Positions 36,787 to 46,067 of a DNA stretch of 64,000 nt are shown piece by piece. The notes beneath the pieces were generated by a model that was not told the origin of the DNA, did no database searches, and worked only from the letters and a program-made list of their open reading frames with translations. Positions within the stretch are counted from its first letter, which is position 1; every line of letters begins with the position of its first letter. Both the position numbers and the translations under genes were made by a program. Source of the DNA: Mycobacterium sp. (GTDB taxonomy: Bacteria; Actinomycetota; Actinomycetes; Mycobacteriales; Mycobacteriaceae); NCBI GenBank assembly GCA_021732005.1, contig JAKFVT010000053.1, positions 62,001-126,000 of the forward strand. Direction: 5' to 3'.

Positions 36787-38325
36787 TCAGTTGGCGGTGG
36801 CCAGGAACTCCTGCGCGGCGGCGAGCGCGCGGTTCCGGTCGGCCTCCACCAGGCCGATCCGGGTGCGCCGGTCGAGGATGTCGTCGGTGCTCAGTGCGCC
36901 TTCATGGGTGACCGCGAACTCGAATTCTGCACGGGTGACGTCGATTTCGTCGGCAACCTGGTCCGTGGGTCTGCTGCACCGTGCCGACGCGATGACGTTC
37001 GGCGACTCTGCGCCGTAGCGGGCCACCAGTGAGCCCGGCAGATCGCTCGTCGTACGCAGCGTGGCAACAGGATTGGCGGCCGCGCCGACCAACGGCAGGT
37101 TCCGGGTCCGGCACGGCTGGGCGGTCATCGCGCGTGCCGCCAGGGCGCGGTCGAGGACATCTTCGGCCATGTGCCGGTATTCGGTGAGCTTGCCGCCGAC
37201 CACGCTGAACACGCCGTTGGACGATTCGATCACCGCGTGATCCCTCGAGAGGTCAGAGGTCCTGCCCTGGCCGGTGTCGATCAATGGGCGCAACCCCGCG
37301 TATGCGCCCTTGACGTCTGCGGTGGTCAACGCTGTCCCCAGCGCGGTGTTGACCGTGTCGAGCAGGAAGCGGACCTCACCCGGAGTCGGTTCGGGAACGT
37401 CGGGAATCGGGCCGGGCGCATCCTCGTCGGTCAATCCGAGGTAGACGCGACCGAGCTGTTCGGGCATCGCGAACACGAACCGATTCACCTCACCCGGAAT
37501 CGGAATCGTCAGCGCTGCAGTCGGATTCCCGAACGAAGCGGCATCGAACACCAGGTGGGTCCCCCGGCTCGGACGCAACTTGATCGCGGCGTCGACCTCG
37601 CCGGCCCACACGCCCGTCGCATTGATCACCGCGCGGGCCTTCACATCCAGAGATTCGCCGGTCAGTTCGTCCACCAACCGGACCGACGTGCCGGTGGCGG
37701 CCGCCGCGGATACCCGGGTCAGGATCCGTGCGCCGTTCTGGGCGGCGGTACGCGCGACGGCGACCACCAGCCTGGCGTCGTCGATCAGCTGACCGTCATA
37801 GGCCAACAGTCCGCCGTCGAGACCCTCCCGGCGGATCGTCGGGACCATCTCCAACGCCTGCGGAACACCGACGCGCCGTGATCGCGGCAGAGTCGATGAC
37901 TTGGTACCCGCCAAGACCCGCAACACATCACCGGCCACGAAACCTGTTCGGACCAAAGCGCGTTGACCCCGTCCCATCGACGGCAGCAACGGAACGAGCT
38001 GCGGCATGGCGCTCACCAGGTGCGGGGCGTTACGGGTCATCAGGATGCCGCGCTCGATGGCGCTGCGCCGCGCGATGCCGACGTTGCCGGTGGCCAGGTA
38101 CCGCAGCCCGCCGTGCACGAGCTTGGAACTCCACCGGCTGGTGCCGAACGCCAGGTCGTGCTTTTCGACCAGCAACACAGACAGGCCACGGCTGGCGGCA
38201 TCGAGCGCGATGCCGGCGCCGGTGATGCCGCCGCCGATCACGACGACGTCGACCTGGGCGCCGTCGCCGAGCTCGGTCAGGTCGGCGCTGCGGCGGGTGG
38301 CGTTGAGGGCGGTGAGGTCACTCAT
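36787..38325 (-). CDS. glpD: FAD-dependent glycerol-3-phosphate dehydrogenase
   Basis: 512 residues. N-terminal FAD motif VVVIGGGITGAGIALDAASRG; KLVHGGLRYL and the DGQLIDDARLV block are typical of GlpD. The C-terminal domain includes GGKLTEYRHMAEDVLDRAL. It oxidises glycerol-3-phosphate to DHAP and feeds electrons to the quinone pool at the membrane. It corresponds to glpD1 (Rv2249c). Its start overlaps the TetR stop by 4 bp, so the regulator is co-transcribed and probably controls it. Confidence 0.94.
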   Translation of the reverse strand: MSDLTALNATRRSADLTELGDGAQVDVVVIGGGITGAGIALDAASRGLSVLLVEKHDLAFGTSRWSSKLVHGGLRYLATGNVGIARRSAIERGILMTRNAPHLVSAMPQLVPLLPSMGRGQRALVRTGFVAGDVLRVLAGTKSSTLPRSRRVGVPQALEMVPTIRREGLDGGLLAYDGQLIDDARLVVAVARTAAQNGARILTRVSAAAATGTSVRLVDELTGESLDVKARAVINATGVWAGEVDAAIKLRPSRGTHLVFDAASFGNPTAALTIPIPGEVNRFVFAMPEQLGRVYLGLTDEDAPGPIPDVPEPTPGEVRFLLDTVNTALGTALTTADVKGAYAGLRPLIDTGQGRTSDLSRDHAVIESSNGVFSVVGGKLTEYRHMAEDVLDRALAARAMTAQPCRTRNLPLVGAAANPVATLRTTSDLPGSLVARYGAESPNVIASARCSRPTDQVADEIDVTRAEFEFAVTHEGALSTDDILDRRTRIGLVEADRNRALAAAQEFLATAN

Positions 38326-38903
38326 GGGGCGAGGTATCCGTTCAGGGCGTGCGACAACTCGGCGCTGAGCGCGTCGGCGTCGAGGATGGGTTCGACGATC
38401 TGGGCGGACTGGATCGCCGACTGGCCGATCAGCAGGACCATTGCCGACAGCTGGCGGACGTCGCCGGCCCGCACGCTTCCGTCGGCCTGGGCTTCCCGTA
38501 GTGCGTCGACAAGCAGGTCGATGAGGATCTGCTGGCTGGTGCCCAGCCGTCCGGCGATGTAGGTCATCGCCAAGTCCGGGGCTGATCGCAGCACCGAGGT
38601 GATCAGTTCGTCGTCCCGCAGACGACGGGCGACCTCGACGATCCGCTCGACCAGGCCGGTGCGGCCGGGTGCACCCGGCGCGACGGCGCGCCAGGTGCCG
38701 GTGATCCGTTCGGTGAGCAGCGACGCGACGATGGTGCGGGTGTCTGGCCAGCGGCGATACACGGTCGGACGGCTGACACCGGCTCGTCGCGCAATCTCGG
38801 CCAGCGTGACCCGCTCGACCCCGAAGTCCCGGACACAGCTGGCCGCGGCGGCCATGATCCGGTCGCCGATGTCCACCGATTCTTCGTTACTGATTGACAG
38901 CAT
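38322..38903 (-). CDS. TetR-family regulator (Rv2250c-like)
   Basis: 193 residues from the ATG at 38903. N-terminal TetR DNA-binding domain: RIMAAAASCVRDFGVERVTLAEIARRAGVSRPTVYRRWPDTRTIVASLL. The remaining helical ligand domain has no diagnostic motif. It heads an operon with glpD and is divergent from an FAD oxidase only 17 bp away. A -10-like TACAGT ends seven bases before its ATG, which would make the transcript leaderless. It probably represses both directions from that gap. Confidence 0.9.
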   Translation of the reverse strand: MLSISNEESVDIGDRIMAAAASCVRDFGVERVTLAEIARRAGVSRPTVYRRWPDTRTIVASLLTERITGTWRAVAPGAPGRTGLVERIVEVARRLRDDELITSVLRSAPDLAMTYIAGRLGTSQQILIDLLVDALREAQADGSVRAGDVRQLSAMVLLIGQSAIQSAQIVEPILDADALSAELSHALNGYLAP

Positions 38904-38920
38904 CTGTAATACTGTAACGC
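38904..38920. promoter_or_regulatory. 17-bp divergent promoter/operator with direct repeat
   Basis: The whole space between the divergent ATGs contains CTGTAA-TA-CTGTAA (38904-38917). Minus strand: TACAGT then seven bases to ATG. Plus strand: TACTGT (38910-38915) then five bases to ATG. Both fit the TANNNT hexamer of leaderless mycobacterial promoters. The repeats are the obvious TetR binding element. Confidence 0.55.
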
Positions 38921-40531
38921 ATGAGCGATGACGCCCGCAGCCTTGTTCCCCCGATGGCCTGGAACGCCTGGGGCGACCCCGAAGCGGCCAAGCCCCTCTC
39001 CGACGGCATCAAGGCGCTGCTCGAGCAGGCGCTCGGCGTGACGGCGAGTGAGATCCCCGCGCCCGCGATCGACGAGGTAGAGGTGCGACCGTCGGCGTTG
39101 CCCGACGCGCATCGCGACGCGCTCGCAGAGTTCGTCGGGGCCGACTACCTCCGCACCGACGACCACGGCCGGCTGCTGTATGCGGGCGGCAAGTCCACTC
39201 TGGACCTGTTGCGCCGCAAGCAAACCCACCAGGACGCACCCGACGCGGTACTGCTTCCCGGCACTGAGGACGAGATCGCCACCGTGCTGCGCTACTGCTC
39301 TGCGCACGGCATCGCCGTGGTGCCGTTCGGCGGCGGCACCAGCGTGGTCGGCGGATTGGACCCGATCCGCGGCGACTTCACCGCCGTCATCTCATTGGAC
39401 CTGCGCCGTCTCAATGCGTTGCACTCGCTGGACGAGACCTCGATGCAGGCCGAACTGGGCGCCGGGTTGACCGGGCCGGACGCCGAGCGACTGCTCGGTG
39501 AACGCGGCTTCTCGCTCGGGCACTTCCCACAGAGCTTCCGGTTCGCCACCATCGGCGGATACGCGGCCACCCGGTCCTCGGGGCAGGACTCCGCGGGGTA
39601 CGGCCGGTTCAACGACATGATCCGTGGGCTGACGGTGGTGACCCCGGTCGGTGTACTCGATCTCGGCCGAGCGCCGGAGACCGCGGCCGGGCCTGATCTT
39701 CGGGAGCTGTTCTCCGGCTCCGAGGGTGTCTTCGGTGTGATCACGCGCGTACGCCTGCGAGTCCATCCCGTCCCGGAGACCGTCCGCTACGAGGCATGGT
39801 CGTTCCCCGACTTCGCCACCGGCGCGGCCGCGCTGCGTGCGGTCACCCAGATCGGCACCGGGCCCACCGTGGTGCGGTTGTCCGACGAAGCCGAGACCGG
39901 CGTGAACCTGGCCACCACCGGGAGCATCGGCGAACAGAGCATCACCGGCGGCTGCCTGGGCATCACCTTGTTCGAGGGCAGCGCCGCACACACCGAGAGC
40001 CGGCACGCCGAGACCCGCGCGGTTCTGGAAGCCCAGGGCGGCACCTCGCTGGGCGAGGCTCCGGCGCGGGCGTGGGAGCACGGCCGTTTCGACGCACCGT
40101 ATCTACGGGACGCCCTGCTGGCAGCGGGGGCTTTGTGCGAGACGTTGGAGACGGCAACGACGTGGTCCAACCTGGCCGCACTGAAGGCGGCGGTCACCGA
40201 GGCGCTGACGTCTTCCCTGGCCGAAAGCGGGACACCGGCGTTGGTGATGTGCCACATTTCGCATGTGTATCCCACCGGCGCGTCGCTGTACTTCACCGTG
40301 GTCGCGGGCCAGCGCGGCGACGTCACTCAGCAGTGGCTGGCTGCTAAAGTTGCTGCCTCTGACGCGATTTCGCGTACCGGCGGCACCATCACCCATCACC
40401 ACGCCGTGGGTGCAGACCATCGGCCGTGGATGGGCGCGGAGATCGGTGAGCTGGGCGTGAAGGTGCTGCAAGCGGTCAAGCAGGTCGTCGACCCGGCGGG
40501 AATCCTGAACCCGGGCAAGCTGATTCCATGA
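38921..40531 (+). CDS. FAD-binding oxidase, alkyl-DHAP-synthase-like (Rv2251-like)
   Basis: 536 residues. The PCMH-type FAD domain shows VVPFGGGTSVVGGLDP and the GHFPQSFRFATIGGYAATRSSGQDSAGYGRFNDMI region. The C-terminal FAD-linked oxidase domain ends HHHAVGADHRPWM...GILNPGKLIP. The overall pattern fits the AGPS/alkylglycerone-phosphate synthase-like group, which handles glycerolipid or ether-lipid chemistry, though several flavin oxidases share it. Overlaps the following lipid kinase gene by 4 bp. Next to glpD, so a glycerolipid role is reasonable inference. Confidence 0.88.
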   Translation: MSDDARSLVPPMAWNAWGDPEAAKPLSDGIKALLEQALGVTASEIPAPAIDEVEVRPSALPDAHRDALAEFVGADYLRTDDHGRLLYAGGKSTLDLLRRKQTHQDAPDAVLLPGTEDEIATVLRYCSAHGIAVVPFGGGTSVVGGLDPIRGDFTAVISLDLRRLNALHSLDETSMQAELGAGLTGPDAERLLGERGFSLGHFPQSFRFATIGGYAATRSSGQDSAGYGRFNDMIRGLTVVTPVGVLDLGRAPETAAGPDLRELFSGSEGVFGVITRVRLRVHPVPETVRYEAWSFPDFATGAAALRAVTQIGTGPTVVRLSDEAETGVNLATTGSIGEQSITGGCLGITLFEGSAAHTESRHAETRAVLEAQGGTSLGEAPARAWEHGRFDAPYLRDALLAAGALCETLETATTWSNLAALKAAVTEALTSSLAESGTPALVMCHISHVYPTGASLYFTVVAGQRGDVTQQWLAAKVAASDAISRTGGTITHHHAVGADHRPWMGAEIGELGVKVLQAVKQVVDPAGILNPGKLIP

Positions 40532-41430
40532 TCTCCCGCGTCACGGTCCTGACGAACCCCAAGTCCGGTCACGGCAATGCACCCCATGCCGGGGAGCTGG
40601 CGGTCGCCCGCTTCCAGGAACTCGGGATCGACGTGACCGGGATCGTCGGACGCGACGCCGCCCACGCCCGTGAACTGGTCGACGAGGCGCTGACCCGTGA
40701 GACGGACGCGCTGGTGGTGATCGGCGGCGACGGTGTGATCCGCCTGGCGATCCAGGCCTTGGCGCGCAAAGATATTCCGCTCGGCATCGTGCCGGCCGGC
40801 ACCGGTAACGACCATGCCCGCGAGTACCGGTTGCCCATGGCCGATCCGGTCGCGGCGGTCGACGTGATCGCCGCCGGGTACACCGAGACCGTCGACCTCG
40901 GGCACATCAAGGGTGCCGACGGGTCCAGTACCTGGTTCGGCACGGTCGCCGCGACGGGCTTCGACTCGTTGGTCAGCGATCGCGTGAACCGGATGAGCTG
41001 GCCGCACGGCCGGATGCGCTACAACGTCGCGTTGGTCGCGGAGATTTCCCAGTTGCGGCCGTTGCCTTTTCGGCTGGTGCTGGACGGGGAGCGCGAGATC
41101 GTTGCCGATCTGACGTTGGCCGCGTTCGGCAACACCCGGAGCTACGGCGGCGGCATGCTCATCTGCCCGGGTGCCGATCACTCCGATGGACTGCTGGACA
41201 TCACGCTCGTGCGCGCATCCTCGCGTACCAAGCTGATTCGGTTGTTTCCCACGGTGTTCAAGGGCACGCACGTGAACCTCGACGAGGTCGACACCTACCG
41301 GGCCCGCACGATCACCGTCGACTCCCCCGGCATCAACGCCTATGCCGACGGCGACTACGTCTGCCCACTGCCCGCCGACATTTCGGCGGTTCCCGCGGCT
41401 CTGAAACTTATTGTCCCGGAACCCGTCTAG
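40528..41430 (+). CDS. Diacylglycerol/lipid kinase (Rv2252-like)
   Basis: 300 residues. DAGK catalytic domain: N-terminal VTVLTNPKSGHGNAP, the nucleotide loop VVIGGDGVIRLAIQ (GGDGT variant with Val) and IVPAGTGNDHARE. The C-terminal half reads FGNTRSYGGGMLICPGADHSDGLLDI, as in YegS/DgkB-type enzymes. M. tuberculosis Rv2252 at this locus phosphorylates diacylglycerol, feeding phosphatidylinositol-mannoside precursors. Translationally coupled to the FAD oxidase; its 3' end overlaps the convergent SRPBCC gene by 4 bp. Confidence 0.92.
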   Translation: MISRVTVLTNPKSGHGNAPHAGELAVARFQELGIDVTGIVGRDAAHARELVDEALTRETDALVVIGGDGVIRLAIQALARKDIPLGIVPAGTGNDHAREYRLPMADPVAAVDVIAAGYTETVDLGHIKGADGSSTWFGTVAATGFDSLVSDRVNRMSWPHGRMRYNVALVAEISQLRPLPFRLVLDGEREIVADLTLAAFGNTRSYGGGMLICPGADHSDGLLDITLVRASSRTKLIRLFPTVFKGTHVNLDEVDTYRARTITVDSPGINAYADGDYVCPLPADISAVPAALKLIVPEPV

Positions 41431-41861
41431 CGTTCCAGCGCCTTCGCGCACCCATCCAGGACGGCAGCGAAGTTCCACGGCAACAGCTTGGCGCTGAGCG
41501 CCTCCATTGCCTTGCCGCCGCCGCGGGCGGGGTGGGTGTAGGTGCTCACCCAGTCGACGTGAGTCCCATCGCCGTCTGGGGTGAAGGTCAGCGTGCCGCC
41601 CTCATGCTCGAACACCGGAACGGAGCCGACGATCAGATAGGTGTAACTGTGCGGCGGATCGTAGGCGACGATCTCCTCGCGAAACCACAAGCCGATCGCA
41701 AATCCGGTCCGGATTGCGCCCAGCCCCGGAGGCGGTGAATCCCGCGCCCAGTCGGCCGTGACGATCAGCGGAGCGGTCTTGAGGTTCACCGGGTCGGCCA
41801 ACCAGGCGAAGACCTTGTCGGGCGGCGCGGCGATTGTCTTCTCGACGTGGAGATGGACCAT
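41427..41861 (-). CDS. SRPBCC (START-like) family protein
   Basis: 144 residues from the ATG at 41861; the longer upstream frame is Pro/Arg-rich shadow sequence. The SRPBCC fold is suggested by the N-terminal VHLHVEKTIAAPPDKVFAWLADP, the GTLTFTPDGDGTHVDWVSTYTH strands and the C-terminal helix KAMEALSAKLLPWNFAAVLDG. These proteins bind hydrophobic ligands in a cavity, and no ligand is predictable. Divergent from the 13E12-type gene. Confidence 0.82.
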   Translation of the reverse strand: MVHLHVEKTIAAPPDKVFAWLADPVNLKTAPLIVTADWARDSPPPGLGAIRTGFAIGLWFREEIVAYDPPHSYTYLIVGSVPVFEHEGGTLTFTPDGDGTHVDWVSTYTHPARGGGKAMEALSAKLLPWNFAAVLDGCAKALER

Positions 41862-41921
41862 GCGACTCAGGTTAGGCGTCCAAGTCCGCAGCAATATCAA
41901 TGTCATACCCCGCTGGCATAC

Positions 41922-41937
41922 TCGAATATATGTTCGA
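41922..41937. promoter_or_regulatory. SOS (LexA) box over the start codon of the 13E12 gene
   Basis: TCGAAT-ATAT-GTTCGA differs from the mycobacterial LexA consensus TCGAAC-N4-GTTCGA at one base. The gene's ATG (41930-41932) lies inside the box. LexA-regulated 13E12-repeat genes are known in M. tuberculosis. Confidence 0.7.
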
Positions 41938-43390
41938 TAGCGGGTTGCGGGCGGCGAGCGATGCGGCGGTGGTCGACGCCATCGCCGATTTCGCGCGGGC
42001 CGAGGCCCAAGACGCGGCCCGGCGGGTGGCCGCGATCGGGGAGCTGGTGGCGCGGCGCTGCGCTGATGACGAGCGCGCGCATTGGGCCTGCGATGAGTGG
42101 GATGCCGCCGCGGCCGAAGTGTCGGCGGCGCTGGGGATAACGCCTGGTCGGGCCTCTGCGGAGATGCTGATGGCAATGTCGCTGCGGCATCGGCTGCCGC
42201 GGGTGGCCGAGCTGTTCCTGGCCGGGTCGCTGAGTTACCGGGTGTGTCAGGCGATCACCGACCGCACCGACCTGATCCAGGACCGCGCGGTCTTGACGTT
42301 GGTGGACAAGGCCATTGCCGAGGACGCGGCGACCTGGGGTGCGTTGTCGAAGCTGAAGCTGCAACGCGCGATCGACTCCTGGGTGGATCGCTACGACCCG
42401 GGAGCGGTGCGTCAGACGCAGGCTCGCAGCCGGGATCGTGAGATCGGCATCGGCCTTCGCGACGCTCGTGATGGTGTGGCCGAGATTTGGGGCCGGCTCG
42501 GCGTCACCGACGCCGCAGTGGTCGATCGCCGGCTCAACCAGATGGCACACGACGTGTGCGAGGACGATCCGCGCACCATCGCCCAGCGCCGCGCTGACGC
42601 CATGGGCGCGCTGGGCGCCGGAGCCGACCGGTTGGCCTGCCTGTGCGACAACCCGGACTGCCCCGCCGCCGCCGAGGACAGCCGCGCCACCAGCGTGGTG
42701 GTGCACGTCCTCGCCGACGCCGATGTGGTGGACGCCGAACCCGATCCGGGGATGCACGGCGAAAGACGCACTGCCGAACCCGAACCTCCCCGGCCACGGG
42801 CGGCCAGCGCAGTGCTGACCGGCAACCGGGGCATCGTGCCCGCCCCCTTGCTGACCGAACTCATCCGCGTCGGCGCCACGGTGCGACAACTACGCCAGCC
42901 GAAAGCTGAGCCCGAACCGCACTACCGGCCCTCCACCGCCCTGGACGAATGGATCCGGCTGCGCGACATGACATGCCGATTCCCGAACTGCGACGTGCCC
43001 GCCGAATACTGCGACATCGACCACACCATCGCCTGGCCCTTCGGGCCCACCCACCCATCCAACCTGGCCTGTAAGTGCCGAAAACACCACCTGCTCAAAA
43101 CCTTCTACGCCGGCTGGTCCGATCGTCAACACCCCGACGGCACGATCACCTGGACCTCACCGACCGGCCGTAACTACACCACCCGGCCCGGCAGCCGACT
43201 ACTCATGCCCAAGTGGAACACCACCACCGCCACGCTGCCACCGCCGGAAAGCGAACCCAAGGCGGCCATCGGAATCATGATGCCCACCCGACGACGCACC
43301 CGGGCCACTCAACGCGCCCGCCGCATCACCGCCGAACGCAAACTCAACGACGCCCGCGTCACCGAACGCAACCGTCCGCCACCGTTCTAA
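41930..43390 (+). CDS. 13E12-repeat family protein (DUF222 + HNH endonuclease)
   Basis: 486 residues from ATG 41930. Residues 1-300 form a DUF222 region (AIADFARAEAQDAARRVAAIGELVARR, VCQAITDRTDLI, VVDRRLNQMAHDVC). The C-terminal part carries the HNH nuclease motif: CRFPNCDVPAEYCDIDHTIAW followed by NLACKCRKHHLLKT, with Cys pairs for zinc and the DIDH/KHH catalytic elements. The last 60 residues are basic. Members of this multi-copy family are linked to REP13E12 elements and are often DNA-damage inducible; their role is unsettled. All key HNH residues look intact. Confidence 0.9.
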   Translation: MFDSGLRAASDAAVVDAIADFARAEAQDAARRVAAIGELVARRCADDERAHWACDEWDAAAAEVSAALGITPGRASAEMLMAMSLRHRLPRVAELFLAGSLSYRVCQAITDRTDLIQDRAVLTLVDKAIAEDAATWGALSKLKLQRAIDSWVDRYDPGAVRQTQARSRDREIGIGLRDARDGVAEIWGRLGVTDAAVVDRRLNQMAHDVCEDDPRTIAQRRADAMGALGAGADRLACLCDNPDCPAAAEDSRATSVVVHVLADADVVDAEPDPGMHGERRTAEPEPPRPRAASAVLTGNRGIVPAPLLTELIRVGATVRQLRQPKAEPEPHYRPSTALDEWIRLRDMTCRFPNCDVPAEYCDIDHTIAWPFGPTHPSNLACKCRKHHLLKTFYAGWSDRQHPDGTITWTSPTGRNYTTRPGSRLLMPKWNTTTATLPPPESEPKAAIGIMMPTRRRTRATQRARRITAERKLNDARVTERNRPPPF

Positions 43391-43532
43391 CCCGACCGGT
43401 GTAGCCGACACGAGCTACTTTCTTTGACACGCTCTCCACAAGTGCTCACTAGCTGATAGGTTCCTGTCAGCAAACGAGAGCAACGCCGGCGACCCAGCGG
43501 AGTTGCGATCGATCACGGGGTTGGGGGACTCG

Positions 43533-46067
43533 ATGTATCGCTGGCTTGGCGCCGGAGCAATCGCAGCAGGCATGGGCATCGCGATCGCCAACGGCACAGC
43601 AACGGCACATGCCGACGAAGCAGACTCCGGTGCGTCGTCGAGCACCGCAGCGTCGGCGCACTCGCCGAAGAAAGCCGCGAAGCCCTCAGCCAAAAGCATC
43701 AAGGCGAGCTCGACCGCGCGGAGATCTCCGGCAGTTCCGGCGCCCGACTCGGCCGCTCTGGCATTGGCGGTGGTGACCACCAGCGCTCCCCCGAGAAGCC
43801 TGGCGCACGCGGCGCGCAGCACTCCCGCCGCCACAGCGAGTGCGGCTGCGACCCCCGCCGACCGCGGCGTGGTCGGCAAGATCCCGGTGTACATGCCCTC
43901 CGGTATCGTCATCAGCCCGGACGGCGCGACGGCGTATGTGACCAGCGGCTACTACGGCGATTCGGTAGCGGTGATCAACACCGCCACCAACACCGTCACG
44001 ACCCAAGTCACTGTGGGTCAAGCCCCACTGGGCATCGCGGTTAGCCCGGACGGCACTCGCCTCTATGTCACCAAACCGTCGAGCGATGCGGTGACGGTGA
44101 TCAACACCGCGACCAACACGGTCAGTGCCACGATTACTGTCGGCGACAATCCGCAACGTGTCGCGTTCAGCGCCGACGGGACCCGCGCTTACGTCACGAA
44201 CTGGAACAGCAATTCGGTGTCGGTGATCGACACCGCCAGCAACGCGGTCACCGCGACCATCGCCGTTGGTAGTCGCCCGACCGGCCTGGCCGTCAGCCCG
44301 AACGGGGCGCGCATCTTCGTCGCGAACTACTACGGAAACACCGTGTCGGTGATCAACACCGCCACGAACACCGTCGCATCCACGATTTCTGTCGGCAGCA
44401 GCCCGACCGGTGTGGCGTTCAGCCCGGACAGCACCCGCGCATATGTCACCACCGAGGGGACGAACTCGCTGGCGGTGATCAACACCGCCACCAATGCCGT
44501 CGTCACGGCCATCCCAGTTGGCGGATCGCCGCAGGATGTCGCAGTCAGCCCAGACGGCAGACGTCTCTACGTCGTAAACCAGGATTCCCCAACGGTTTCC
44601 GTGATCAACACGGTCACCAACACCGTCGTCGACACGTTTGCGGCCGGTTCCGGTAATCAGGTGCTCGACGTGGCGGTCAGCCCGAACGGTAAGCGCGTCT
44701 ACGTCGCGAACTGGAGCGCCAACTCGGTCGTCGTCATCGACCCTGCGGGCGCGTCGGCATCCCTGTCGTTGAACCCACCGAATACCACTACGGGGGCGAT
44801 CACCGGCAAGATCACGGTGACCAATCCGAACAACGCCAAGCTGACGTTCACCGCCACTCAGCCCGCCCGAGGCACCATCACGATCAACAAGACCACCGGC
44901 GCATTCACCTACACCCCCACTACCGTTGCACGGCATGCTGCTTCGGCGTTGACCGCGACCGGCGGCGACAAGATCGACACCTTCACGGTGACGATGACCA
45001 CCAGCCTGGGCGACACGGTGACGATGCCGGTCACCGTCACCATAAGTTCGAAGAACTCGGCGCCCTCTGGCGCCAAGGCGAAGCTCGGGACAGCGGACCC
45101 GTACACCGGAGCCATCACCGTCAGCATCACCGCGTCGGATGCCGACAAAGACGCCTTGACGTTCAGCACGTCCGCGCCGATGCGGGGAACTCTCAAAGCT
45201 GGCGAGAAAGCCGGAACGTTCATCTACACGCCCAACGAACAGGCCCGCTTGGACGCCGGGGTCACGAACGCGAGTGCGGCGATCAAGGCCGACAACTTCA
45301 CCGTCACGATTCAGGATGCCCACGGCGGCACTACCAGCGTGGCGGTCAACGTCAGGGTTTCGCCAATCATGTTGACACCCACAGCATCCAACCTGTTCCG
45401 GAACATGCACGACAGCGACGTTATCGGCGCGCAGTTGGTCCTCGGGTCCGACAAGAAGACAAAACGGATGGTGATCTACACGTCCGGGATCAATCTTGAC
45501 GCGGGAGAGCTTGCGGCTGCGCTGAGCGGAGTCACGTTCGGGACAGTGGATTCTGACGTCAGCAACTTCATCGACACCATGTACGAGGAGTGGAAGCCGA
45601 CCGAGATCATGCTGGTCGGCTTCAGCGGCGGCGGCATTCAGATGCAGAACTACGCAGCCTCTGGCGCTCACAAAGACGCTGTCACAACGGTTGTCACCTA
45701 CGGCGCACCGCTATCGAAGACCCTGACCGATCTAGGCGTCGGCAGCGGCTCCAAAAAGAGCGCCCTCGCGATCGTCGACAAGGGCGACAAGATCATCAAC
45801 TGGTCGCAGCAGGCGGCCTGGGACTCGTACGAGGCGTCCAAGACCGACAAGGGCGCGATCGCCTGGACGGACACCAAACTGCTCGGGACAGAGATCGGAA
45901 GAAATCTCGGTGTCGGTAACCATGACGGGCCGACCTATGTCGCCGCGGCGAAGTCCTTCGACACCTTGATAAAGACCGCAGGCAGCGGGCTCAAGAACAT
46001 CAACAAAGACATTCAGCGGTTCGGCGGGACCGTCCTCGACGAGACTCACACCAGCGTCACGTACTAG
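43533..46067 (+). CDS. Secreted YVTN beta-propeller / cadherin-like / hydrolase fusion
   Basis: 844 residues from ATG 43533 (GGGGGA site), which gives a signal peptide (YRWLGAGAIAAGMGIAIANG, end near AHADE). After an Ala/Ser linker come seven YVTN repeats (about 125-410; pattern SPDGTRLYVT...VINTATNTV), enough for one seven-bladed propeller. Two bacterial Ig/cadherin-like modules follow (about 415-625; TGAITGKITVTNP, DADKDALTFSTSAP). The C-terminal 220 residues look like an alpha/beta hydrolase: the nucleophile elbow is MLVGFSGGGIQM, and VGNHDGPTY could supply the His. The fusion suggests an exported surface enzyme with adhesive domains. Its 3' end overlaps the next gene by 4 bp. Confidence 0.85.
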   Translation: MYRWLGAGAIAAGMGIAIANGTATAHADEADSGASSSTAASAHSPKKAAKPSAKSIKASSTARRSPAVPAPDSAALALAVVTTSAPPRSLAHAARSTPAATASAAATPADRGVVGKIPVYMPSGIVISPDGATAYVTSGYYGDSVAVINTATNTVTTQVTVGQAPLGIAVSPDGTRLYVTKPSSDAVTVINTATNTVSATITVGDNPQRVAFSADGTRAYVTNWNSNSVSVIDTASNAVTATIAVGSRPTGLAVSPNGARIFVANYYGNTVSVINTATNTVASTISVGSSPTGVAFSPDSTRAYVTTEGTNSLAVINTATNAVVTAIPVGGSPQDVAVSPDGRRLYVVNQDSPTVSVINTVTNTVVDTFAAGSGNQVLDVAVSPNGKRVYVANWSANSVVVIDPAGASASLSLNPPNTTTGAITGKITVTNPNNAKLTFTATQPARGTITINKTTGAFTYTPTTVARHAASALTATGGDKIDTFTVTMTTSLGDTVTMPVTVTISSKNSAPSGAKAKLGTADPYTGAITVSITASDADKDALTFSTSAPMRGTLKAGEKAGTFIYTPNEQARLDAGVTNASAAIKADNFTVTIQDAHGGTTSVAVNVRVSPIMLTPTASNLFRNMHDSDVIGAQLVLGSDKKTKRMVIYTSGINLDAGELAAALSGVTFGTVDSDVSNFIDTMYEEWKPTEIMLVGFSGGGIQMQNYAASGAHKDAVTTVVTYGAPLSKTLTDLGVGSGSKKSALAIVDKGDKIINWSQQAAWDSYEASKTDKGAIAWTDTKLLGTEIGRNLGVGNHDGPTYVAAAKSFDTLIKTAGSGLKNINKDIQRFGGTVLDETHTSVTY
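43930..44760 (+). repeat. Tandem DNA repeats encoding the YVTN propeller
   Basis: Seven units of about 126-129 bp, each containing a variant of GTGATCAACACCGCCACCAA and encoding one propeller blade. Similar enough at DNA level to permit slippage or recombination, so blade number may vary between strains. Confidence 0.8.

Noticed and set aside
43686-45671. 661-residue minus-strand frame opposite the propeller gene
   Set aside because: Repetitive His/Arg/Asp-rich translation arising from the complementary strand of the YVTN repeats.
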